A model generated the notes under the pieces. It did no database searches. It saw only the letters and a list, made by a program, of their open reading frames with translations, and was not told where the DNA came from. A DNA stretch of 57,772 bases, taken from NCBI GenBank assembly GCA_017622875.1, contig JAGAQG010000068.1, positions 1 through 57,772 on the forward strand, read 5' to 3'. Positions 26,554-34,959 of this stretch are shown in pieces. Every line of letters begins with the position of its first letter. Position 1 is the stretch's first letter. The stretch comes from Lachnospiraceae bacterium. GTDB lineage: Bacteria; Bacillota; Clostridia; Lachnospirales; Lachnospiraceae. The translations under genes and the position numbers were made by a program.

Positions 26554-27172
26554 AAGGATTGCGCTCCTTTTCATAGCCGATTCTTGTGCCTTCTCCATGC
26601 CCACAGTACACAACCGTCTCTACAGGAAGCACGAACAGCTTCTCCTTAATGCTCTTACAGATTTCCGGATAAGAACCGCCTTCAAAATCTGTTCTTCCAA
26701 TGCTTCTGCAAAACAGAGTATCGCCCGAGAAAAGAATATTTTCTGAAGCAATATAATAGCAGCAGCCTCCCGGTGTATGTCCCGGAGTCTCCAAAACCTT
26801 AATGGTGCATCCAGTCAGAGAAAGCTCATCACCTTCTTTGCAGTAAATGTCTGCATCCATTGTATAATCTGCTCTGATAAATCCTTTTGCCAGATTTAAA
26901 GAAGCACTGTTCAACAAAGGCTTTTCTTTTTCGCAGGCATAAACAGGAATCTGATATTCGTTACGCAATTTTTCTGCCGCCATCATGTGATCAAAATGTC
27001 CATGAGTTAGCAAAATCGCCACAGGCTTCACAGCCTCTTTCTCAAGATATGACTTAATTTTCTGGGCATAATCTCCCGGATCTACGATCACAGCTTCTTT
27101 TGATTCCTCATTTATCAAAAAATAACAATTGGTAGAAACTGGTCCAACGACCATAAATTCCACACGAATCAT
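26543..27172 (-). CDS. MBL-fold metallo-hydrolase (glyoxalase II-like)
   Basis: This 209-residue hydrolase has the metal motif THGHFDH at residues 56-62, then TPGHTPGGCCYY and FSGDTLF. Its position between rel and hemZ is common in Clostridia. Hydroxyacylglutathione-type activity is only a family label, since glutathione is usually absent in this group; another thioester is more likely. GAAAGGAGAACG precedes the ATG. Confidence 0.9.
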   Translation of the reverse strand: MIRVEFMVVGPVSTNCYFLINEESKEAVIVDPGDYAQKIKSYLEKEAVKPVAILLTHGHFDHMMAAEKLRNEYQIPVYACEKEKPLLNSASLNLAKGFIRADYTMDADIYCKEGDELSLTGCTIKVLETPGHTPGGCCYYIASENILFSGDTLFCRSIGRTDFEGGSYPEICKSIKEKLFVLPVETVVYCGHGEGTRIGYEKERNPYVR

Positions 27173-27202
27173 ATATCGTTCTCCTTTCCTGAAAGGAAGT
27201 CA

Positions 27203-29509
27203 TTAAGTGGCAGCACGTGCAATATCGATGATGCTGTCAATCTGTCTGATCTTTTCAATAATTCTGTTCAGTTCCTCTGTCCCTGAAATCTCAAAGCTTA
27301 CAGAAATGGTCGCTGTTCCCTGCTTGCTGACACGGGAGTTGATGCTGGTAAGGTCAATGCCTCGTTCTGTAAAGATCTTTGAAAGATCAACCAGAAGCCC
27401 TGTACGGTTATTTGCATAAATTGTAATTTCTGTAGAATATTTTTCCCCGGAGCCTGTCGCAAATCCCTGCCATTCGGCTTCGATCATACGCATTCTCTCA
27501 GTTTCATTCATATTGACTACATTAACGCAGTCCGTTCTGTGGATGGAAACTCCACGACCGCGTGTCACAAAGCCCACGATTTCATCGCCAGGCACCGGAT
27601 TGCAGCAGCGCGAAAAACGAACGGCCACATCATCGATTCCCTTCACAACGATGCCGCCCTTTGATTTGGTCAGCTTCATCTTCTGGTCTTTGCTGGTCTC
27701 TATAATGTTTTCCAATACCTTGTCATCGGTAATATTCTTCTTATTTACTTTTTCGTATTCTTCCAAAAGTCGGTTGACTACCTGACCTTCTTTTAAGCCC
27801 CCATGACCAATGGCAGCCAGTACCGACTCCCAGTCACGGAAACCGTATTTTCTCATGACCTTCTCCTGATATTCAGATTTCATGATATCGGTCATGTTGA
27901 TACTCTTCATCTTGCAATACTGGGAAATCATATCTTTTCCCTTAACAATATTGCCTTCTTTAAATTCCGATTTGAACCACTGATTGATCTTGTTTCTTGC
28001 CTGTGTGGATTTTACAAGCGCAAGCCAGTCGCGGCTAGGTCCTTTTGAGTTCTGGGAAGTCAAAACCTCAATTCGGTCACCATTCTGAATGCGATAGTCA
28101 ATCGGCACTAATTTCCCGTTGACTCTGGCACCGATCATCTTATTACCTACCGCACTGTGAATACTGTAAGCAAAGTCGATTGGTGTCGAACCGTTTGGCA
28201 GGTTCTTTACATCACCGGATGGAGTAAAGCAGTAAACGCTCTCAGAGAATAAATCCAGATCGCTCTTTAAGAGGCTCATAAATTCCTTGTTATCTGACTC
28301 ATCCTTCTGCCATTCCAGGATCTGACGGAGCCATGTTAACTTCGCCTCTGCACTGTTTTCAATATTTTTTTCCTTACTTCCGCCGGATTCCTTATATTTC
28401 CAGTGGGCAGCGATACCATATTCCGCAGTCTTATGCATTTCATAAGTACGGATCTGGATTTCAAACGGTGTACCATTCGGTCCGATCAGTGTGGTATGCA
28501 GTGACTGATACATATTTGGTTTTGGCATCGCAATATAGTCTTTAAAACGTCCAGGAATCGGCTTATACATTTCATGGATCACACCAAGGGATGCATAACA
28601 GTCCTGCACATTTTCTACAAGGATACGAACTGCGAACAGGTCATAGATCTGGTCCAGTGTCTTATCCTGATTTACCATTTTCTTATAAATACTGAAGAAA
28701 TGCTTTACACGTCCATCCACACGGGCTTTGATTCCCGCATTGTCAATGTGTGCCTTTACTTCCGCTACGATATCTTTGATATATTTTTCTCTTGTGCTCT
28801 TCTTATCGGAAATCTGTTCCACAAGAGAATAATAAACATCCGGCTGTAAATATTTTAAGGAAAGGTCATCCAGTTCAATCTTTACTTTAGAAATACCAAG
28901 GCGCTGTGCCAATGGAGCGTAAATATCCATGGTCTCACGGGCTTTTTCCTTCTGTTTTTCAGGCCTCATATACTGCAGGGTACGCATATTATGAAGTCTG
29001 TCGGCAAGTTTGATCAGGATTACTCGAATGTCCTTTGCCATAGCAAGGAACATCTTACGTAAATTCTCTGCCTGCTCATCTACTTTGTCGTGAGAATAGG
29101 ACAACTGACCTAACTTTGTAACACCGTCAACAAGCAGTTCTACTTCAGCATTGAACTCCTTACGAATCTCTTCGTTGGTCATGACTGTATCTTCTACGAC
29201 ATCATGAAGAATTCCTGCTACAATCGTTTCTTTATCCAACTCCAGATCTGCTAAAATAATCGCTACGCACAGCGGATGAATAATGTATGGCTCTCCCGAT
29301 TTGCGCACCTGTCCTTCATGGGCATTTTTCGCAATCGTATAGGCCTTTTCGATCATCGAAATATCTGTTGAGGGATGATATTTTTTCACGGAAGTGATCA
29401 ATTCATTATAAAGAACTTCCGGCGCTGTAAAATCTGCCATAGCGCGCACTGCCGCGTCATCTCTTTTCACTTCTGCCTCATGATCAATGACTGTTTTTTC
29501 CTTTTCCAT
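27203..29509 (-). CDS. rel: Bifunctional (p)ppGpp synthase/hydrolase RelA/SpoT
   Basis: This is a 768-residue long Rel protein. An HD hydrolase domain at about 50-200 keeps HDVVEDT with His102/Asp103, so it is probably active. The synthetase domain at about 230-360 has YASLGVIHEMYKPIPGRFKDYIAMPKPNMYQSLHTT. A TGS domain follows from about 425 (VYCFTPSGDVKNLPNGSTPIDFAYSIH), and an ACT domain sits at the C terminus. It controls the stringent response. apt lies upstream, a conserved order. Confidence 0.96.
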   Translation of the reverse strand: MEKEKTVIDHEAEVKRDDAAVRAMADFTAPEVLYNELITSVKKYHPSTDISMIEKAYTIAKNAHEGQVRKSGEPYIIHPLCVAIILADLELDKETIVAGILHDVVEDTVMTNEEIRKEFNAEVELLVDGVTKLGQLSYSHDKVDEQAENLRKMFLAMAKDIRVILIKLADRLHNMRTLQYMRPEKQKEKARETMDIYAPLAQRLGISKVKIELDDLSLKYLQPDVYYSLVEQISDKKSTREKYIKDIVAEVKAHIDNAGIKARVDGRVKHFFSIYKKMVNQDKTLDQIYDLFAVRILVENVQDCYASLGVIHEMYKPIPGRFKDYIAMPKPNMYQSLHTTLIGPNGTPFEIQIRTYEMHKTAEYGIAAHWKYKESGGSKEKNIENSAEAKLTWLRQILEWQKDESDNKEFMSLLKSDLDLFSESVYCFTPSGDVKNLPNGSTPIDFAYSIHSAVGNKMIGARVNGKLVPIDYRIQNGDRIEVLTSQNSKGPSRDWLALVKSTQARNKINQWFKSEFKEGNIVKGKDMISQYCKMKSINMTDIMKSEYQEKVMRKYGFRDWESVLAAIGHGGLKEGQVVNRLLEEYEKVNKKNITDDKVLENIIETSKDQKMKLTKSKGGIVVKGIDDVAVRFSRCCNPVPGDEIVGFVTRGRGVSIHRTDCVNVVNMNETERMRMIEAEWQGFATGSGEKYSTEITIYANNRTGLLVDLSKIFTERGIDLTSINSRVSKQGTATISVSFEISGTEELNRIIEKIRQIDSIIDIARAAT

Positions 29510-29534
29510 AAAAGTGCTCCCCTAATGTTTCTGC

Positions 29535-30059
29535 CTATTTGCCTTCGTAGCAAACAACACTAGCAACATCATATTTTTCCAGTTTCTTTCTGCCTTCCAA
29601 TCCTGCTAATTCCATAAGGAAGATAATTTTCACAACTTCACCGCCAAGCTGCTCTACCAGTTTTGCAGCAGCTTCAATGGTTCCGCCTGTTGCGATCAGG
29701 TCATCTACGATAACAACTTTCTGTCCAGGCTTAATAGAATCCTTGTGCATTTCAATAGTTGCACTGCCATATTCCAGATCATAGGACATTTCTACGGTTT
29801 CTCTTGGAAGTTTTCCCTTTTTACGAACAAGTACAAAAGGCTTCTTCAGATTATAGGCAATCGGCATACCGAAGATAAATCCTCTGGATTCTGCTCCTAC
29901 CATCACATCAAAATCTACACCATCAAGCAGTTTCTGCATTTCATCAATGGCAAGCTGTAATCCTTCTGCATCCTGAATGACACTTGTCACATCGCGGAAA
30001 ATAATTCCCGGTTCCGGAAAGTCCGGAATGCTTACTACATAATCTTCTACTTTTTTCAT
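29535..30059 (-). CDS. apt: Adenine phosphoribosyltransferase
   Basis: This 174-residue enzyme makes AMP from adenine and PRPP. The PRPP motif VVIVDDLIATGGT is near residue 121, with the family blocks FPEPGIIFRDVT and VGAESRGFIFGMPIAY. The start at 30059 has AAAGGAGAAGTACA; the in-frame codon at 30077 is less likely. In related genomes recJ usually precedes apt; here a 13-kb glycan locus lies between them. Confidence 0.95.
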   Translation of the reverse strand: MKKVEDYVVSIPDFPEPGIIFRDVTSVIQDAEGLQLAIDEMQKLLDGVDFDVMVGAESRGFIFGMPIAYNLKKPFVLVRKKGKLPRETVEMSYDLEYGSATIEMHKDSIKPGQKVVIVDDLIATGGTIEAAAKLVEQLGGEVVKIIFLMELAGLEGRKKLEKYDVASVVCYEGK

Positions 30060-30188
30060 TGTACTTCTCCTTTGCATCTATCCTAAAATATAATATACCT
30101 TTGTTTCTTTCAAGATAAACCTTGATTTTGCTCAAAATTATCTTGATATTATAGCATTTATTCTATTTCTCTGCAACTAGCACACTCG

Positions 30189-30229
30189 AAAAAGTCCCCC
30201 GCAAGCCGCTTTCACGACTTATGGGGGAC
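30189..30229 (-). terminator. Terminator of the glycan locus
   Basis: GTCCCCC (30194-30200) pairs with GGGGGAC (30223-30229), with an inner AAG/CTT pairing, and the minus strand continues as TTTTTC. It lies about 30 bases beyond the stop of the surface glycosidase. Confidence 0.8.
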
Positions 30230-30257
30230 CGATTTAAAAGGATTTAAAACTGATCAT

Positions 30258-33200
30258 TTATTTACTAATATTTTTTCTTCTTTTTGCAGCCACAACCAAA
30301 ACTCCTGCTGCTGCAACCACCATTGCAACACAGAACTCTGCTACATTTGCAGAATCTCCTGTCTTCGCACCTGTTGTACCTCCTGCTGCAGTTGTTTTTT
30401 CTCCTGCATAATGTACTTCTACAGGTTTCTTAGTATCTTCTGCAGAATTATCTTTATTTTTGTCTGAAGAACTGCTTCCCTGGTTACCCTGATTTGCAGA
30501 ACTTTCCAGTTCTTTCAGTTTTGCTTCTGCTGTTTCAAGAACATTTAAGTTCGTAACCAGTGCTTTTGCTTCTGCTGATAATGCCTCATATGCTGTGCGT
30601 GCTTCTTCGATAGCTGTTTTGCTTTCTAAAGTCACTTCGCCGATTGCATCGATTTTATCACTTACTGCCTTTGCTTCTTCTGCATACACGGCATCAGCTA
30701 CATCTTTTGAAACAACTTTTGCATTCACAGATGCACCTGCTGCAACACTTGTTGTTACATAGCTGACAATTTCTCCATTGATTTCTTTGTTTTCAGCCGC
30801 AAAAATTTTATCTCCAACCTGAATGTAATCATGATCACCGTAGAATCTTACTTCCCATGTGATTGCTTTCTCTGCATTATGGTTCGTCAAAGTAGAATCC
30901 GTGTTGCTGTTATGTGCCAAATCCAGTTCGTAATCGCCAATCTGCATGTATTTTGCCTTTACGTCCGGCACTTCCTGTGGAAGTCTTGGACTTGTAGCCA
31001 CAAAGCCTGCACCCGCATCTGGTTCAACGCCCATCATTCCCTCAATGGTTTGTGAAATATATGTAAAAGAAATTTCCGGATAGTCACCATTGGTTCCCTG
31101 ACTTGGTCTTTCATGAGGATTATCTTTAATGGAGGTAATGTATTTCATCCATTTCCATGCATCATCGCTTCTGTTATAGAGGAATAACATATCCGGGATA
31201 TAGGTATAGGCTTCAATGTTTTTAGGTGCTGTGCTTGTTGTACCAATACCATTTCCGAGATTATCAAGAATGAAATCAATATAGTTATCATTTCTTTCTC
31301 CCGGTTCAGTGATCATTTTCAGTGGAATAAACCATGAAGTTTCTTTTGAGAAATCTGAATATCGTTGCCCATTTGGTCCCCATGCGCAGACATATTCACT
31401 TTGTGCGTCATCTGCCACGCTCCATGTATCATTAAAGTATTCTTTCAGGTCTGCTGCTTTCTGGTACCATTCTTCTGCTTCTTCATTTTCTCCACGTGCT
31501 TTTAACATACCGGCGTATGCCAACGTCGCCTGATACTGTGAGCCAATAGAATCTCCTGCTTCGATGACTTGTCTTCCGCCTCGTTCATTGTAGGTCGCGG
31601 AACCATTAAAAATACCAGTTCCAACTTCCTGTGCAACACCGTTTCCGTTTCCATCATGGGTTTCAATATACTTTGTCATGACATTTGTATAGAAATTCCA
31701 TAATGTTTCATCGGTGATGTATCTTTCATCACCGGACCACAAATACTGCTTATACGCTTTTTCTACTAATTCGAACTGCGCAGGAACCTCACGCACAAAT
31801 GAATTTTCATTATTATAATCTAAGCTGTATACAGAGCCGTCAAAATTCAAAGCCCATACCGTGTACCATTTTCTCGCTTCTGTGCATTCCTTTGCAAAAG
31901 CAGAGAACATGGAATAGTTTTCATCTGCCAGTCCTGCAATCTGTGCTCCGGTTGCCTGATGCACAAAATCTCTGGAATAAAATGCAGTTCTGTCAAAATA
32001 TCCTGCCCAATAAGACGGAATATAATCCTCTCCAATGCTGCCTGCGCCACTTTCAGATTTGTTAATGATACCATTCTTGGTTCCTGTTACTACAAACTGA
32101 TCGATCTTATTTGCCGCCCAGTTAAAGGTATCCGCAAGATTGCTATTAGAAGACTCTAAAACAACCTTCTTTTCTTTTTCATTTGCAATAATCGTCCATT
32201 CAGTTTGCTCCTGCGCACTGTCAGTCAATGTGAATTTCAGATCATTCTCAAGATTTAACACATCATCGGTTTTTATTGAGGCACTTGCTCCTGCTGAAAC
32301 AAGCAGTTCTTTCAAAGTAATTTGGGAAAAATCTGTTCCATAAGCATACTCTAAAGTAATTTCCTTTTTTGTATTGTCAATGATTGTATCATATGCTGCT
32401 GGCTCTGTAACAAATTTCTTTACATTTGCAAATGCTGGAATTCCTTCTTCTCTGTCACGCTTCAGCGAAAAAGTATCTACATCATAAGCGTTGTCTGAAG
32501 CTCCTTCTAAAACCAGTTTTATGTTCTGCCCCTCTTCCAGCGGAATATTGTCAATTTTCACCTCAGACCATTCGCCATCTGTTGGCTGAACATTTACACT
32601 TCCAAGAACATTTCCTGCCTCATCCTGCAGAGAAATCTTACCCGTTCCGCTTCCGGAATAACGAACATACGCAACCAAATCATAATATGCCGTTCTAGGC
32701 ACTGTGATTGCCTGTGTTGCTGTACTGCTTGTTTTTACAATTCCTCGTACAAGACCATCTTTGGCATCATTATTGGAAATTGAAATACCAGACCAACCTG
32801 TAGTATCACTTTCGAAACCTGGGTTCTGAATGATATTAATATCCACCGGTCCTACCGCTTCACTCCGTGCGGCATCTCCTGCTTTTTCATACTGGTCTAC
32901 AGGAGTTACCTGAAATTTCAGATATTTATCTTCCCATTCAGCTTTTACTGTAAGATTTGAAGCTGTCGCTCCTTCGATCGCTGTATACTCTCCATTTGCA
33001 CTGTCTGCGATAAACCACTGATATACAGAATTTCCCTCTGTATGATCGTCACTGTCTGTAAAATCATAGCTCGCACTCACAATAAGTTCTGCCGTACATT
33101 CTCCGCTAATCACAACATTGGATGCTGTCGGTGCAGCATTTTCAATCTTTGACAAGTCAAATTTTACGACTGCATTTTTCACAGAAGAAGCACCTTCAAT

Positions 33201-34406
33201 TTTCAGTTCTACCTTCTGTCCTGCTATTAAATCTTCTTTCTCTACTTTTATGGTAGTGGAACCACTTGTACCTGTTACCTCCTCGCCTGCAAAAGAAACT
33301 TTCACACCTTCTGCATTCTCCAAAGTAACCTCTGCATAATAGGAGCCATCCTGTGGAATATAAATGCTCTGGCTGAAAGTTCCATCCTCATTCTTCCATG
33401 CACTTGCACTCACATCATCTGGAGATACCACCATATTTACAAATCGGCTTAAATTATATTCTAAAGAGATATCATCACCATTGACCCAATTACTGCCGCC
33501 TGTTACATAGACTTCAATCTTATCACCTTTATTCGCCCAGATTTCCAATGTGTACTCTGAATAAGAGGAATTGGAAGTAAGCGTCACTTCATCCAATTCA
33601 CCCGAAGTGACATTCTTAACACCGAATTTTGCGTTTTCTCCGCCAGTTGCTACCCAGAGACCTGCTTTATAATATCCTGTATATGGAACATATATCTGCT
33701 GTGAAACCTTATAGCTTGTACTGGCATTAAGGTAAAAATGTCTGTCTCCTCTGCCGTTGTGTCCATTGTTATTTCCATAGCCGCCACCAGAAAAACTCCA
33801 TGCGCTATCCTCAGTAAAGCTTGGATTTAAAAGCATATTTCCAGTAAAAATATAATCTGGTTCCTGTTCGCTTGGATCATCTGCTTCTCCTGTCTGCTCT
33901 GTACATGAGAAGTCGAACTGATCACCATTCACCCACGACGCATTTGCTCCGCTTACATATACTTCTACTTTATCACCTTTGCTTAACTGAATATCACTTA
34001 AGATATACTCTGTATAGCTACTAGCTGTAATTTCAACGTCTTTTAACGCCTCTGTTTCTCCTTCTTTACGAACTCCAAACATTCCTCCGGAGCCTCCTGT
34101 TACAAGCCATGCAGATGCTTTATAGATTCCATCTGCCGGAATTGTAATTGTCTGCTTCAGTTCATTGTTCTCTCCAGCATTCAAATAAAAGTGCTGTGTT
34201 CCACTTGGATACCCATTATTTGTTCCACAGCCACCACCGACAAAGCTCCACTCGCTGGTTCCATCATCAAATGCAGCATTTTTCATCAAATTAACATTTT
34301 CAATGTTAATCGATTCTGCATGTACTACATGCATCCCCCCAAAGCATCCGGCAAAAATTGCTGCGCTCAAAAAAGCCGCAAGCCATCTTTTCAGACCTCT
34401 TCTCAT
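30258..34406 (-). CDS. Large modular surface protein with a glycosidase-like domain
   Basis: This 1382-residue protein has a signal peptide (about 1-31). Two tandem carbohydrate-binding-like modules at about 35-175 and 190-320 share NNG, HFYLNA, KGDK and WVNGD blocks. A shorter beta module follows, then an Ig-like module (about 440-545) and another binding module (about 545-675). A helical domain at about 775-1190 resembles six-hairpin glycosidases (YFDRTAFYSRDFVHQATGA; ETSWFIPLKM). A FIVAR-like three-helix region precedes the C-terminal tail. The tail has AKTGDS, a hydrophobic span and RRKN, like a sortase anchor without the canonical LPXTG. The enzymatic family is not certain. It is last in the glycan operon. 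Confidence 0.8.
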   Translation of the reverse strand: MRRGLKRWLAAFLSAAIFAGCFGGMHVVHAESINIENVNLMKNAAFDDGTSEWSFVGGGCGTNNGYPSGTQHFYLNAGENNELKQTITIPADGIYKASAWLVTGGSGGMFGVRKEGETEALKDVEITASSYTEYILSDIQLSKGDKVEVYVSGANASWVNGDQFDFSCTEQTGEADDPSEQEPDYIFTGNMLLNPSFTEDSAWSFSGGGYGNNNGHNGRGDRHFYLNASTSYKVSQQIYVPYTGYYKAGLWVATGGENAKFGVKNVTSGELDEVTLTSNSSYSEYTLEIWANKGDKIEVYVTGGSNWVNGDDISLEYNLSRFVNMVVSPDDVSASAWKNEDGTFSQSIYIPQDGSYYAEVTLENAEGVKVSFAGEEVTGTSGSTTIKVEKEDLIAGQKVELKIEGASSVKNAVVKFDLSKIENAAPTASNVVISGECTAELIVSASYDFTDSDDHTEGNSVYQWFIADSANGEYTAIEGATASNLTVKAEWEDKYLKFQVTPVDQYEKAGDAARSEAVGPVDINIIQNPGFESDTTGWSGISISNNDAKDGLVRGIVKTSSTATQAITVPRTAYYDLVAYVRYSGSGTGKISLQDEAGNVLGSVNVQPTDGEWSEVKIDNIPLEEGQNIKLVLEGASDNAYDVDTFSLKRDREEGIPAFANVKKFVTEPAAYDTIIDNTKKEITLEYAYGTDFSQITLKELLVSAGASASIKTDDVLNLENDLKFTLTDSAQEQTEWTIIANEKEKKVVLESSNSNLADTFNWAANKIDQFVVTGTKNGIINKSESGAGSIGEDYIPSYWAGYFDRTAFYSRDFVHQATGAQIAGLADENYSMFSAFAKECTEARKWYTVWALNFDGSVYSLDYNNENSFVREVPAQFELVEKAYKQYLWSGDERYITDETLWNFYTNVMTKYIETHDGNGNGVAQEVGTGIFNGSATYNERGGRQVIEAGDSIGSQYQATLAYAGMLKARGENEEAEEWYQKAADLKEYFNDTWSVADDAQSEYVCAWGPNGQRYSDFSKETSWFIPLKMITEPGERNDNYIDFILDNLGNGIGTTSTAPKNIEAYTYIPDMLFLYNRSDDAWKWMKYITSIKDNPHERPSQGTNGDYPEISFTYISQTIEGMMGVEPDAGAGFVATSPRLPQEVPDVKAKYMQIGDYELDLAHNSNTDSTLTNHNAEKAITWEVRFYGDHDYIQVGDKIFAAENKEINGEIVSYVTTSVAAGASVNAKVVSKDVADAVYAEEAKAVSDKIDAIGEVTLESKTAIEEARTAYEALSAEAKALVTNLNVLETAEAKLKELESSANQGNQGSSSSDKNKDNSAEDTKKPVEVHYAGEKTTAAGGTTGAKTGDSANVAEFCVAMVVAAAGVLVVAAKRRKNISK

Positions 34407-34525
34407 CCTTTCTACCTCCTTTTAAATTCTGTCACGATTCTGATTTAGTGTTCTTTTTTTAAGTTAACTTTAAAACGCTTTTTTGCAAATGACACGTTTC
34501 TCCAATCCGAGTCCGATTTTCTCTG

Positions 34526-34942
34526 CTAACCAAGAACTTTGACCTCCAGGGGTTTCTCAAAATCGTAAAACTCTGAATTTACTTCCAGATTTTCTGCAAT
34601 TTTCACCTGCGCTTCATCGGTCAGTGCCAGAACCTGATGCCAGATTCCCTTATATAAGCAGATCGGTTTATCTAAGATGAATGCCTCATAATCTTCCAGT
34701 TTTTCATGCTCCGCAACTACTAACACCGTAATCCCGGATAAAGGTTCGAAGCTCTCTAACGAAGTTGGATGGCACTCCATTCTCTGAATCATTTTATTGG
34801 TATATCGAAAAACTGCCAGTCTCCACGGTTCCGTTTCTTCTGTTATGACAATTTCAAAAGGCTCTGTACAATTTTCTGAAAATTCCAGTACCTTTCCAAA
34901 TCTTGCAAAATCTTCTTTATGAATTGATTTTAATCTTCCCAT
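34526..34942 (-). CDS. Ureidoglycolate lyase (AllA)-like cupin
   Basis: This is a protein of about 138 residues with an AllA-type cupin pattern: RMECHPTSLESFEPLSG near the middle and ICLYKGIWHQVLALTDEAQVKI toward the end. True AllA acts in allantoin breakdown, but here the gene sits between a glycosidase and a surface glycan enzyme, so a sugar-related role is more likely. The start at 34942 has GAAAGG nine bases upstream. Residue-level metal ligands were not verified. Confidence 0.65.
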   Translation of the reverse strand: MGRLKSIHKEDFARFGKVLEFSENCTEPFEIVITEETEPWRLAVFRYTNKMIQRMECHPTSLESFEPLSGITVLVVAEHEKLEDYEAFILDKPICLYKGIWHQVLALTDEAQVKIAENLEVNSEFYDFEKPLEVKVLG

Positions 34943-34959
34943 AGTCAACTGCCTTTCTC

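Noticed and set aside
34466-34490. Possible CRE (CcpA) site near AAAACGCTTTTTT
   Set aside because: It matches only the central part of the consensus and lacks the flanking TG/CA, so it is not listed.
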